Shown here one piece after another: positions 1-7,677 of a stretch of DNA of 43,553 nucleotides. The DNA comes from Veillonella sp. VA139. GTDB taxonomy: Bacteria > Bacillota > Negativicutes > Veillonellales > Veillonellaceae. The notes under the pieces were generated by a model. The model was not told the DNA's origin and did no database searches. It worked only from the letters and a program-made list of their open reading frames with translations. Position 1 is the first letter of the stretch. Every line of letters begins with the position of its first letter. Made by a program: the position numbers and the translations under genes. Location of the stretch: the NCBI RefSeq assembly GCF_003992005.1, contig NZ_RQVL01000018.1, positions 1 through 43,553 of the forward strand, given 5' to 3'.

Positions 1-104
1 CCTATCTATATAGATTGTACTATGCTTTGACAAATTCATTTATGTTTATACTATGACAATATCATATGTCGTTCATATATAGTTACTCTGAATGGCAACT
101 TTCA

Positions 105-133
105 TTGCTATATCAAGCAATGTATGATACAAT
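105..133 (+). promoter_or_regulatory. Putative sigma-A type promoter of the riboflavin operon
   Basis: A TTGCTA -35 box (105-110) and a TACAAT -10 box (128-133) are separated by 17 bases. Transcription would start near 140, about 35 bases before the FMN aptamer, which is the expected arrangement. A second candidate lies further upstream (TTGACA at 27-32, TACTAT at 49-54, 16-base spacer). Nothing else is recognisable in 1-104. Assigned by eye only. Confidence 0.5.
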
Positions 134-174
134 AAACTCATCTTAGGAAATAAGAACAAACATCAAATAATGGA

Positions 175-297
175 GTCTTTGAGGCAAGGTGCGAGGGAAA
201 CCTCAATTCCTGACCGGCGGTATAGTAGTCCGCAAGCTCTTATGAGCAGATCCGGTAATATTCCGGAACCGACAGTAAAGTCTGGATGGGAAAAGAC
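175..297 (+). ncRNA. FMN riboswitch (RFN element)
   Basis: The region carries the conserved RFN core blocks in order: GAGGCAAGGTG (181-191), GACCGGCGGT (212-221), AGTCCGCAAGC (227-237), ATCCGGTAATATTCCGGAACCGACAGT (P5 hairpin and following core, around 250-275) and TCTGGATGGGA (281-291). The closing P1 helix is GTCTTT (175-180) with AAAGAC (292-297). RFN aptamers bind flavin mononucleotide and shut down riboflavin synthesis or transport genes. Here the aptamer lies directly upstream of ribD, so it is expected to control the whole ribD-ribE-ribBA-ribH operon by transcription termination at the hairpin that follows (344-373). Confidence 0.96.
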
Positions 298-303
298 AGT
301 ATA

Positions 304-329
304 TTGATAGCGATTATGGAGGCTATCAA
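304..329 (+). promoter_or_regulatory. Extra hairpin between FMN aptamer and terminator
   Basis: TTGATAGC (304-311) and GCTATCAA (322-329) form a perfect 8-bp stem with a 10-base loop; the helix can be lengthened by three pairs (301-303 with 331-333) if one A is bulged. It lies between P1 of the riboswitch and the terminator, so it belongs to the expression platform. Its role is inferred; it does not overlap the terminator arms. Confidence 0.5.
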
Positions 330-343
330 ATATTTGGAATGCT

Positions 344-373
344 AAAGGGACTATGAAAATAGTCCCTTTTTTT
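344..373 (+). terminator. Riboswitch-controlled intrinsic terminator
   Basis: AAAGGGACTAT (344-354) pairs perfectly with ATAGTCCCTTT (359-369) around a GAAA tetraloop and is followed by seven T (367-373). It lies 15 bases before the ribD start, the standard position for FMN-dependent transcription attenuation. The aptamer sequence TAGTCC (226-231) is complementary to GGACTA (348-353) of the left arm and is a possible antiterminator partner, which is inference. Confidence 0.9.
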
Positions 374-388
374 GTGTAGAGGTGAGCC

Positions 389-1528
389 ATGACACATATG
401 ACAACTGATGAAAAATATATGGCAAAAGCAATTGAATTAGCAGAAAAAGCGAGAGGGTGTACTTCTCCGAATCCGATGGTAGGGGCTATTATTGTAAAAG
501 ATGGTCGCATCATTGGTGAAGGGTATCATCAAAAAGCAGGCGAACCCCATGCAGAGGTATATGCTTTACATCAAGCGGGTATGGATGCTAGAGGCGCTAC
601 CTTGTATGTAACACTTGAACCATGTTCACATTATGGGAAAACACCACCTTGTGCTAAACGTGTTATTGCTGCAGGTATCTCAAGGGTTGTCATCGGAATG
701 ATCGATCCCAATCCTTTAGTTGCTGGTAAAGGATTAGAGATGCTACGAGAGGCGGGCATAGAAGTCGAGGTTGGTGTATTAGAGCGACAATGTGTGGAAA
801 TGAATGAGGCCTTTATTACCTATATTAAAACAGGTAAGCCTTTTGTGATTTTAAAATCAGCCATGTCTATGGATGGAAAGATTGCTACTGCCAGTGGTGA
901 ATCAAAATGGATTACTAATGAAGAGGCCCGCGTTGATGGACATCGCATCCGTAAAGAAGTAGACGGCATGTTAGTCGGTGTTGGCACAATCCTAGCAGAT
1001 GATCCCCTACTAAGTTGTCGCATACCACAGGAAACGGTAGAGAAGCAACCACATTTATATATTCTAGATTCCCAAGGTCGAACGCCACTGGATGCAACAA
1101 TTTGGACAGTACCGAACCGAGCGATTACTATATTCGTAGGGGAAGACTGTGGATTGGAACAAATGGGCGCTTTCAGTGATAAAGGAGCGGAAGTGATCGT
1201 CACACCATCTAATGAAAGAGGTCTAGATTTATCGTTTATTCTAGAAGAGTTAGGTGCCCGTCAATGCATGAGTTTGCTCATTGAAGGTGGTAGCCAAGTT
1301 GTGGCGAGCTTTGTGGAAACAAAATCCTTTGATAAATTGGTAACCTACATTGGGAATCGTATTATTGGAGGTATTGGAGCTACACCAGCTGTGGGTGGTT
1401 TAGGCTTTTCTAGTTTAGATGAAGCAGTACAGCTAGATATTGATGAAGTGATGGCTGTTGGTGATAATATGAAAATAATTAGTTATCGAAGAGGAAGAGA
1501 AGGCGTTTATGTTTACGGGGATCATTGA
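389..1528 (+). CDS. ribD: Bifunctional diaminohydroxyphosphoribosylaminopyrimidine deaminase / 5-amino-6-(5-phosphoribosylamino)uracil reductase
   Basis: RibD performs the second and third steps of riboflavin synthesis: zinc-dependent deamination of the pyrimidine made by GTP cyclohydrolase II, then NADPH reduction of the ribosyl side chain. The 379-residue protein has the usual two-domain length. The N-terminal cytidine-deaminase-like domain shows the zinc site: His54-Ala-Glu56 and the PC motif with Cys79 and Cys88 (TLEPCSHYGKTPPC). The C-terminal reductase domain starts near residue 150 (KPFVILKSAMSMDGKIA) and includes LIEGGSQV. The start at 389 follows AGAGGTG (378-384); the ATG at 398 is an alternative but is too far from that site. 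It overlaps ribE by 20 bases and is the first gene under the FMN riboswitch. Confidence 0.97.
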   Translation: MTHMTTDEKYMAKAIELAEKARGCTSPNPMVGAIIVKDGRIIGEGYHQKAGEPHAEVYALHQAGMDARGATLYVTLEPCSHYGKTPPCAKRVIAAGISRVVIGMIDPNPLVAGKGLEMLREAGIEVEVGVLERQCVEMNEAFITYIKTGKPFVILKSAMSMDGKIATASGESKWITNEEARVDGHRIRKEVDGMLVGVGTILADDPLLSCRIPQETVEKQPHLYILDSQGRTPLDATIWTVPNRAITIFVGEDCGLEQMGAFSDKGAEVIVTPSNERGLDLSFILEELGARQCMSLLIEGGSQVVASFVETKSFDKLVTYIGNRIIGGIGATPAVGGLGFSSLDEAVQLDIDEVMAVGDNMKIISYRRGREGVYVYGDH

Positions 1529-2162
1529 AGAAATAGGGACCATACAGAGTGTAAAACGTTCCCAAAGCTCGCTTACCCTTGAAATTGCAGGAACTATCAT
1601 TTTCGATGATTTAAGAATTGGTGATTCCGTAGCGGTCAATGGTGTATGCTTAACAGCCACGAACATAGGAGCCCAAAGATTTACAGCAGATGTGATGCCA
1701 GAGTCAGTTAAAATGACATCATTAATAAATCTTTCAGCAGGAAGTAAGGTAAATTTAGAACGAGCTATGGCTGCCAACGGTCGTTTCGGTGGCCACGTAG
1801 TGGCAGGGCATGTGGACGGTCAGGGCAAGATTATCGGTAAAGATCATGTAGGTAATTCCATTGTGTTCCGTATCGCTGCCGATGATGCTATTCTACACTA
1901 TGTTATATACAAAGGGTCTATCACTGTGGATGGAGCTAGTTTGACCGTTTCCAAAGTGGGAACTGGTTGGTTTGAAATTTCCATCATTCCTCATACCATT
2001 GGAAACACCATTTTACAATATGCCTCCATAGGGACTACAGTGAATTTAGAAACAGATATTTTCGGTCGTTATATTGAACACTTTATGAAAGGGCCTCAAG
2101 AGGTGCCGACTAAAAGTGGAAAGGTAACGATGGATACATTGTTAAGTAACGGCTTTTTATAG
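1509..2162 (+). CDS. ribE: Riboflavin synthase, alpha subunit
   Basis: This enzyme dismutates two molecules of 6,7-dimethyl-8-ribityllumazine to riboflavin and a pyrimidine that is recycled by RibH. The protein (217 residues) begins with the diagnostic MFTGIIEE and contains the two tandem lumazine-binding barrels of the family: the first at about 1-90 (with GDSVAVNGVCLTA), the second at about 98-190 (opening with GGHVVAGHVDG and containing GSITVDGASLTV). The length is normal. The gene starts inside the end of ribD (20-base overlap), which suggests translational coupling. The MFTGIIEE N-terminus makes the start secure. Confidence 0.96.
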   Translation: MFTGIIEEIGTIQSVKRSQSSLTLEIAGTIIFDDLRIGDSVAVNGVCLTATNIGAQRFTADVMPESVKMTSLINLSAGSKVNLERAMAANGRFGGHVVAGHVDGQGKIIGKDHVGNSIVFRIAADDAILHYVIYKGSITVDGASLTVSKVGTGWFEISIIPHTIGNTILQYASIGTTVNLETDIFGRYIEHFMKGPQEVPTKSGKVTMDTLLSNGFL

Positions 2163-2176
2163 AAAGGATGATATAC

Positions 2177-3373
2177 ATGTCCTATACATTAAATACTATT
2201 GAAGAAGTAATTGAAGATTTGAAAGCAGGTAAACCTGTCATTATTGTAGATGATGAAAGTCGAGAAAACGAAGGTGATTTAGTATTGGCGGCTGAATTTG
2301 CCACTCGTGAAAGCATTAATTTTATTATCAAAGAGGCTAGAGGTTTGCTATGCACGCCTATGTTAGAAAAAGACTTGATTCGTCTTGGTATCCATCAAAT
2401 GGTAGAAAAAAATACAGATAATCATGAAACCGCGTTCACTGTGTCAGTAGACCATGTGGATACTACCACTGGTATCTCTCCAGAAGAACGTGCTGTAACG
2501 ATGCAAAAACTTATTGATCTAAATTCAAAACCAGAAGATTTTAGACGCCCTGGACACGTATTTCCATTGCGGTATAAAGAAGGTGGAGTATTAGTACGCC
2601 AGGGCCATACAGAAGCGTCTATTGACCTTTGTAAACTAGCTGGATTATATCCTGCGGCAGCAATTTGTGAAATTACCAATGATGAAGGCTATATGTCACG
2701 TATGGATGATTTATTGGCTTTCAGTAAAAAACATAATTTAAAGATTGCTTCTGTAGAAGCTTTAGTGGAATACAGAAAGCGACACGATAGATTAGTAAGC
2801 ATTGCAGCAGAAACAAAACTACCTACAAAGTTCGGTGAGTTCCGCATCATTGTGTTTAAAAATGAAGTAGATCACAAAGAACATCTTATGATTGTAAAAG
2901 GTGATGTACGTGGAAAATCTGATGTGTTGATGCGTATTCATTCTGAATGCTTAACAGGAGATGTATTTGGTTCTCATCGCTGTGACTGTGGGGAACAATT
3001 GGAAAATGCATTGCGCTCTATTGAAGAGCAAGGAGAAGGTATTGTTATCTACATGCGCCAAGAAGGTCGTGGGATTGGATTAACGAATAAAATTAAAGCC
3101 TATACACTACAAGATCAAGGGTATGATACAGTGGAAGCAAATGTAAAATTGGGTTTTCCTCCAGATATGCGTGAATACTCCTTAGCAGCACAAATGTTAC
3201 GAGAATTAGATGTAAAAAGTGTTAAGCTATTAACGAACAATCCAGAAAAAAAAGAGGATTTAGAACGTTGGGGCATTACTGTATCTAAGCGTGTTCCTAT
3301 CGTTATTAAAGCAAATAGCATTAATGCAAAATATTTAAATACAAAAAAAGAAAAAATGCGTCATATGCTGTAA
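2177..3373 (+). CDS. ribBA: Bifunctional 3,4-dihydroxy-2-butanone-4-phosphate synthase / GTP cyclohydrolase II
   Basis: This fusion supplies both precursors of the lumazine ring: butanone phosphate from ribulose 5-phosphate and the pyrimidine from GTP. The N-terminal half (about 1-200) is the RibB domain with DDESRENEGDL and RRPGHVFPL plus GHTEASIDL. The C-terminal half is GTP cyclohydrolase II, with its zinc cysteines in SECLTGDVFGSHRCDCGEQ and the RQEGRGIGL substrate loop. An in-frame ATG at 2168 lies within the Shine-Dalgarno AAAGGATG itself, so the ATG at 2177 (398 residues, MSYTLNTIEE) is chosen. The gene follows ribE after 14 bases. The fusion is typical of Firmicutes. Confidence 0.96.
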   Translation: MSYTLNTIEEVIEDLKAGKPVIIVDDESRENEGDLVLAAEFATRESINFIIKEARGLLCTPMLEKDLIRLGIHQMVEKNTDNHETAFTVSVDHVDTTTGISPEERAVTMQKLIDLNSKPEDFRRPGHVFPLRYKEGGVLVRQGHTEASIDLCKLAGLYPAAAICEITNDEGYMSRMDDLLAFSKKHNLKIASVEALVEYRKRHDRLVSIAAETKLPTKFGEFRIIVFKNEVDHKEHLMIVKGDVRGKSDVLMRIHSECLTGDVFGSHRCDCGEQLENALRSIEEQGEGIVIYMRQEGRGIGLTNKIKAYTLQDQGYDTVEANVKLGFPPDMREYSLAAQMLRELDVKSVKLLTNNPEKKEDLERWGITVSKRVPIVIKANSINAKYLNTKKEKMRHML

Positions 3374-3449
3374 TCATATATGAAAATGACACATAGTATA
3401 CAGAGTGCTTAGGTCCATATATGTCTAATATGAATAAAGGAGAATGACA

Positions 3450-3908
3450 ATGATTCAAGAAGGTAAATTAATAGGTACAGGTAAGAAATTTGCTATTATC
3501 GGTTCCCGTTTTAATGAGTTCATCACATCTAAATTAATCAGCGGTGCGAAAGATGCATTATTGCGTCATGACGTGCAAGATAGTAACATTACTACTATTT
3601 GGGTACCAGGTGCTTTTGAAATTCCATTGATTGCACAAAAAGCGGCAAAATCTGGTAAGTATGATGCTGTTATCTGCTTAGGCGCTGTTATCCGTGGTGC
3701 TACAACGCATTACGATTATGTATGTAACGAAGTGGCAAAAGGGATTGCTCATGTATCCTTAGAATCTGGTGTCCCTGTTATGTTCGGTGTAGTGACTACT
3801 GAGAATATTGAACAAGCTATTGAACGGGCAGGTACAAAAGCAGGCAACAAAGGATTCGATTGCGCTATGGGTGCTATCGAAATGATCAATCTATTGGAAT
3901 CTATGTAG
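3450..3908 (+). CDS. ribH: 6,7-dimethyl-8-ribityllumazine synthase
   Basis: RibH condenses the pyrimidine and butanone phosphate to lumazine, the substrate of RibE. The 152-residue protein is normal length and has the family motifs: [11 protein letters not shown] near the N-terminus, [26 protein letters not shown] with the catalytic His, and [11 protein letters not shown]. The earlier ATG at 3444 is only two bases from the ribosome site AAAGGAG (3436-3442), so the ATG at 3450 is preferred. A 76-base gap separates it from ribBA; the gap holds two copies of CATATATG (3375-3382, 3416-3423) but no clear terminator, so ribH is probably still in the riboswitch operon. Confidence 0.95.
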   Translation: MIQEGKLIGTGKKFAIIGSRFNEFITSKLISGAKDALLRHDVQDSNITTIWVPGAFEIPLIAQKAAKSGKYDAVICLGAVIRGATTHYDYVCNEVAKGIAHVSLESGVPVMFGVVTTENIEQAIERAGTKAGNKGFDCAMGAIEMINLLESM

Positions 3909-3922
3909 AAAGAAGGATATCC

Positions 3923-4795
3923 GTGGATTTTATTAAACGTTATACAACAGCGGAAGGGTTACGTCTATCCATTGCCGTAACTACTGATACCGTAGAAGAG
4001 GTGAGAGTTCGCCATGATTTGTGGCCCGTAGCAACAGCCGCATTAGGTCGTACTATGACCGGGGCTATGCTAATGGCTAGTGATTTTAAAAATGATGAAA
4101 ATGTAAGCATTCGATTGCGTGGTGATGGACCTTTGGGCAGTGTTCACGTCGATGCATTCAGCAATAATACTGTACGAGGATATGTGGACCATCCCCATGT
4201 AGATGTGCCACTGTTGCGAGAAGGAAAACTCGATGTGGGGGCTGCTGTAGGACGTAATGGAGAAGTTCAAGTGACTAGGTTTACTAAACTTCGTCAAAAC
4301 TATACTTCCCAAAGCCCTATTCAAACGGGTGAAGTGGCGGAAGATTTAGCCTATTATCTAGCTATGTCTGAACAAGTGGGATCTGTATTAAGCCTTGGTG
4401 TATTAGTAGATCCAGATTATCATACTATCGTGGCAGGTGGCTTTTTAGTACAAGCTTTACCAGATGTGACAAATGATGCATTTGATAAAATTGAAGCAAA
4501 TCTGAAAACCATTGGACCTGTGACTAATTATTTGAAATCAAATCCTAATGCGGAACATTTAATGGAACGCATTTTGGATGGATTTACTGTACAAGAAGTC
4601 TATAGTGAGCATATTCATTTTGCATGTCCTTGTAGTCGAGAACGATTTTTTGATCGATTAGCAAGTTTGCCCTTGCATGATAAACAAGAATTAGCCCAAG
4701 ATGAAGTAACAGAATTAACTTGTCACTACTGTTATGAAAAATATCACTTTTCTAAGGAAGATATGGAAACCTTATTAATCGAAGAAACACATTAA
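3923..4795 (+). CDS. hslO: Redox-regulated molecular chaperone Hsp33
   Basis: Hsp33 is a cytoplasmic holdase that is switched on by oxidative unfolding when its zinc cysteines form disulfides. The 290-residue product has normal length and the redox switch at the C-terminus: Cys235-Pro-Cys237 and Cys267-His-Tyr-Cys270, the CXC and CXXC pairs of the family. The N-terminal core carries RHDLWPVATAALGRT and IRLRGDGPLG. The open frame extends back into ribH, but the likely start is the GTG at 3923, preceded by AGAAGGA (3911-3917), giving MDFIKRYTTAEG. It follows ribH by 14 bases and may be partly cotranscribed with the riboflavin genes. Confidence 0.94.
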   Translation: MDFIKRYTTAEGLRLSIAVTTDTVEEVRVRHDLWPVATAALGRTMTGAMLMASDFKNDENVSIRLRGDGPLGSVHVDAFSNNTVRGYVDHPHVDVPLLREGKLDVGAAVGRNGEVQVTRFTKLRQNYTSQSPIQTGEVAEDLAYYLAMSEQVGSVLSLGVLVDPDYHTIVAGGFLVQALPDVTNDAFDKIEANLKTIGPVTNYLKSNPNAEHLMERILDGFTVQEVYSEHIHFACPCSRERFFDRLASLPLHDKQELAQDEVTELTCHYCYEKYHFSKEDMETLLIEETH

Positions 4796-4823
4796 TGCTA
4801 CTTGTTTCTATGGAGGGAACAGT

Positions 4824-5876
4824 ATGAAAAGTATTGAATGGAATGGATCGGAAGTTATTATCTTAGATCAAACGAAATTACCTACATCTGTGGAATATAT
4901 ACGTTGTACTGACTGGCGGCAAGTGGCTGAAGCTATCAAAATGCTTCGTGTGCGCGGGGCCCCTGCTATTGGTGTATCTGCTGCCTATGGATTAATTCTT
5001 GCCTTCCGTGAAAGCTATCATCGTGGTGGTGCTAGTGCAGAGATTTTATCTGAATTTAGAGCTTTTGCGGAAACCTTACGCCAAACTAGACCGACAGCTG
5101 TTAATTTAATGTGGGCTATTGATCGAGTATTGCGTGTTGTAGATACTTTCACAGGCGACATTGACGAGTTAGATGCGGTTCTTGTAAAAGAAGCTATCGC
5201 CATTGATACTGAAGATGTTGCCTTAAATGAAAGTATGGCAAAACATGGTGCTACCTTATTCCAAGATAAAGAATCTTATCGTATTTTGACACATTGCAAT
5301 GCAGGAGCTTTGGCTACAGCAGGGATAGGCACCGCATTAGGAGTGATTCGAGAAGTCTACGCACAAGGTAAATTAGATCGTGTGTATGCAGATGAAACAA
5401 GACCTTTATTGCAAGGATCTCGACTAACTGCTTTTGAGCTTCACGAAGATGGTATTCCTGTGACATTACAAACAGATAATATGGCTGGTTATGCTATGCA
5501 ACAGGGTCTTATTGATGCAGTGATTGTGGGGGCTGACCGCATTACTTTAGAAGGTGATGTGGCCAATAAGATTGGCACATATAGTGTTGCCGTATTAGCT
5601 AAACATCATAATATTCCATTTTATGTAGCTGCTCCGTATAGTACATTCGATTTCTCTATGGCAAGTGGTAAGGATATTCCTATTGAAATGCGTAATCCTC
5701 AAGAGGTATTGCAATTCCAAGGCGTTCCTTCGGCACCGCAAGGCATTGAAGTATTGAATCCGGCTTTTGATGTAACACCTCATGATTTAGTGACCGCTAT
5801 TATCACAGAAGAAGGTGTGTTACGACCTCCGTTTAACGAAAGTATTCGCAATTTACAAGAAAAGAAAAGGAAATAG
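4824..5876 (+). CDS. mtnA: S-methyl-5-thioribose-1-phosphate isomerase
   Basis: MtnA isomerises methylthioribose 1-phosphate to methylthioribulose 1-phosphate in methylthioadenosine salvage. The 350-residue protein matches the family length and motifs: RGAPAIGVSAAYG in the N-terminal part, THCNAGALATAGIGTALG with the putative active-site Cys (about residue 158), YADETRPLLQGSRLTA, TDNMAGYAM and VIVGADRI. The eIF2B-like alpha/beta domain forms the C-terminal half. Ribosome site GGAGGG precedes the start. The next gene, nine bases downstream, is an MTA/SAH deaminase, so the pair probably acts in one salvage route. No mtnBCD or aldolase genes for later steps lie in the window. Confidence 0.93.
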   Translation: MKSIEWNGSEVIILDQTKLPTSVEYIRCTDWRQVAEAIKMLRVRGAPAIGVSAAYGLILAFRESYHRGGASAEILSEFRAFAETLRQTRPTAVNLMWAIDRVLRVVDTFTGDIDELDAVLVKEAIAIDTEDVALNESMAKHGATLFQDKESYRILTHCNAGALATAGIGTALGVIREVYAQGKLDRVYADETRPLLQGSRLTAFELHEDGIPVTLQTDNMAGYAMQQGLIDAVIVGADRITLEGDVANKIGTYSVAVLAKHHNIPFYVAAPYSTFDFSMASGKDIPIEMRNPQEVLQFQGVPSAPQGIEVLNPAFDVTPHDLVTAIITEEGVLRPPFNESIRNLQEKKRK

Positions 5877-5885
5877 GAGTTGAAC

Positions 5886-7163
5886 ATGGTTGATGTTGTT
5901 ATCACACATGTAGATGTGTTACAAGAAAATTCAATTGTAAGAGATAATGCTATTGTCATTGAAAATGGATACATTAAAGAATTTGTTTCTAATGATGCAG
6001 TCCCTCAAGCGAAAGAAGTAATTGATGGGAAAGGCATGCTCGCTGCACCGGGTTTAATCAATACGCATACGCATATTGCTATGGGTTTATTGCGCAATTA
6101 TGCGGACGATTTGGAACTGATGGATTGGCTACAAACTGCCATCTGGCCAGCGGAAGCTAAATTGAATAATCACTTAGTCTATTGGGGTACACAGTTAGGC
6201 ATTGCAGAAATGTTCCGTTCTGGTACTACTTGTTTTAGTGATATGTATTTCTTTATGGATCAAACGGCTGAGGCTGTTAAAGAAACAGGTATTCGTGCTG
6301 TATTATCACGGGGGATGGCTGGTGTAGCGCCTACGGCAGAACAAGCGCTAGTAGAAAGTAAAGAATTATTTAAAACATATCACGGTTATAACCAAGATCA
6401 GATTAAGGTGATGCTAGGACCTCATGCACCATATACATGCCCTGATGCGTATTTAGAACGAGTGGTTCAATTAGGTCACGAGTTAGGAGCACAAGTTCAT
6501 ATGCATTTAAGCGAAACTAAAGGAGAAGTAGAAAATGTTATCAAAGCTACTGGTAAAACTCCTATTGCACATATGAATGACTTAGGCTTGTTTGATTTAG
6601 GCTGTTTAGCGGCTCATTGTGTTCATGTTACTGATGAAGATATGGATATTATGAAAGAAAAATCTGTTCGTGTTGCACATAATCCACAATCGAATTTGAA
6701 ATTAGCCAGTGGTATTGCACCGGTGCCAGAAATGCTTGCTAAAGGAATTGTGGTAGGCTTAGGCACAGATGGTTCTGCTAGTAACAATAATGCAGATATG
6801 CTAGAAGAAGTACGGTTAGCAGCTATGTTACACAAAGCTCGTTTATACGATCCATTGGCAATACCTGCTCAAATAGCTTGGGAATTGGGAACTGTGATGG
6901 GTGCCAAAGCATTAGATTATGATGATCTTGGTGTATTAGATGTAGGATATAGAGCAGATATTGTTCTCTACGATACATCTGGATTGCATTGGCAACCACG
7001 GTATAATGACGTAGCCTCTTTAGTCTATGCCGCTAACTCTTCCGATGCTAATACTGTATTAGTAGGTGGTAGAGTAGTGATGAAAGATAAAGAACTTCTC
7101 ACTATTGATGAAGAAAAATTGCGTTATGAAATACAACAAGCGCAGGCGATCTTTCAAGGGTAA
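5886..7163 (+). CDS. mtaD: 5-methylthioadenosine / S-adenosylhomocysteine deaminase
   Basis: This amidohydrolase deaminates methylthioadenosine and/or S-adenosylhomocysteine to the inosine analogues. The 425-residue protein shows the metal site of the TRZ/ATZ family: His61-Thr-His63 (LINTHTHIAMGLLR), HMHLSETKGE, HCVHVTDED and GTDGSASNNN with the catalytic Asp. The N- and C-terminal strands form the composite domain (APGLINTH and YRADIVLYD). A TTG at 5880 is in frame, but AGGAG (5875-5879) is spaced correctly for the ATG at 5886. It directly follows mtnA, giving MTA deamination upstream of the MtnA reaction if a methylthioinosine phosphorylase exists elsewhere. Substrate preference cannot be read from sequence. 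Confidence 0.9.
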   Translation: MVDVVITHVDVLQENSIVRDNAIVIENGYIKEFVSNDAVPQAKEVIDGKGMLAAPGLINTHTHIAMGLLRNYADDLELMDWLQTAIWPAEAKLNNHLVYWGTQLGIAEMFRSGTTCFSDMYFFMDQTAEAVKETGIRAVLSRGMAGVAPTAEQALVESKELFKTYHGYNQDQIKVMLGPHAPYTCPDAYLERVVQLGHELGAQVHMHLSETKGEVENVIKATGKTPIAHMNDLGLFDLGCLAAHCVHVTDEDMDIMKEKSVRVAHNPQSNLKLASGIAPVPEMLAKGIVVGLGTDGSASNNNADMLEEVRLAAMLHKARLYDPLAIPAQIAWELGTVMGAKALDYDDLGVLDVGYRADIVLYDTSGLHWQPRYNDVASLVYAANSSDANTVLVGGRVVMKDKELLTIDEEKLRYEIQQAQAIFQG

Positions 7164-7385
7164 TGCTATTTATCAGTATATCGCAGTAATAGTTAAGCCT
7201 ATGTTATATCTATAGTGTTATATAGAGCCTATTAATTGTCTAACTATTTTAAAGTTTAATAGGGTAGGCATTGATAATTTATGAAACAGACAAGATCAAG
7301 ACCTATATGTTGATGGTCAGCTGTTCCATTTTGGCATAGAAATGAAATTATAAGATAAATTCCTAGAAACTATAGGGGACTAGGC
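7164..7385. other. Intergenic stretch before rpsU, no gene seen
   Basis: No credible coding region is visible on either strand. A weak fold is possible: CCTATTAA (7228-7235) pairs with TTAATAGG (7256-7263) around a 20-base loop, without a T-run, so it is a poor terminator candidate for mtaD. The DNA is AT-rich and uninformative apart from the rpsU promoter that follows. Confidence 0.5.
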
Positions 7386-7414
7386 TTGACAAATATATGT
7401 CAACTGCTTATAAT
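7386..7414 (+). promoter_or_regulatory. Consensus promoter of rpsU-yqeY with overlapping palindrome
   Basis: TTGACA (7386-7391) and TATAAT (7409-7414) are exact consensus boxes with the ideal 17-base spacer. The -35 box is also the left arm of an inverted repeat TTGACA-AATATA-TGTCAA (7386-7403) in which 16 of 18 positions are symmetric, filling most of the spacer like an operator. Start would be about 7421, giving a leader of about 57 bases to rpsU. The promoter call is strong; the operator is inference. Confidence 0.85.
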
Positions 7415-7477
7415 ATCTGTATGTGCGTATATAAATTACCTGCACTTCCATTATACGTTTTGGAGGGGGGGATATAG

Positions 7478-7657
7478 ATGTCAGAAATTAAAGTCGGTAA
7501 AAATGAATCGCTTGAAAGTGCACTTCGTCGTTTTAAACGCTCCTGCCAAAAAGCAGGTGTTTTGTCTGAAGTACGCAAACGCGAACATTACGAAAAACCA
7601 AGCGTAAAAAGAAAGAAAAAATCTGAAGCAGCAAGAAAACGCAAATTCAAAGCGTAA
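7478..7657 (+). CDS. rpsU: 30S ribosomal protein S21
   Basis: The product has 59 residues: it opens with [19 protein letters not shown] and ends in a strongly basic lysine/arginine tail ([16 protein letters not shown]), which is the S21 pattern. S21 binds the 30S subunit and helps initiation by supporting contacts near the anti-Shine-Dalgarno end of 16S rRNA. A GGAGG site (7462-7466) precedes the ATG. It has its own consensus promoter and is followed after 20 bases by yqeY, the usual Firmicute partner. Confidence 0.96.
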   Translation: MSEIKVGKNESLESALRRFKRSCQKAGVLSEVRKREHYEKPSVKRKKKSEAARKRKFKA

Positions 7658-7677
7658 GTCAATCTTGGAGGTACAAC

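Noticed and set aside
2168-2176. ATG at 2168 as the start of ribBA
   Set aside because: It is part of the Shine-Dalgarno sequence AAAGGATG; the ATG at 2177 has correct spacing and gives the usual N-terminus.
7386-7607. A 73-codon frame overlapping the rpsU promoter and gene
   Set aside because: It runs through the consensus promoter and the real rpsU gene in another frame, has a non-ATG start and no family resemblance; rpsU in the correct frame explains the coding signal.
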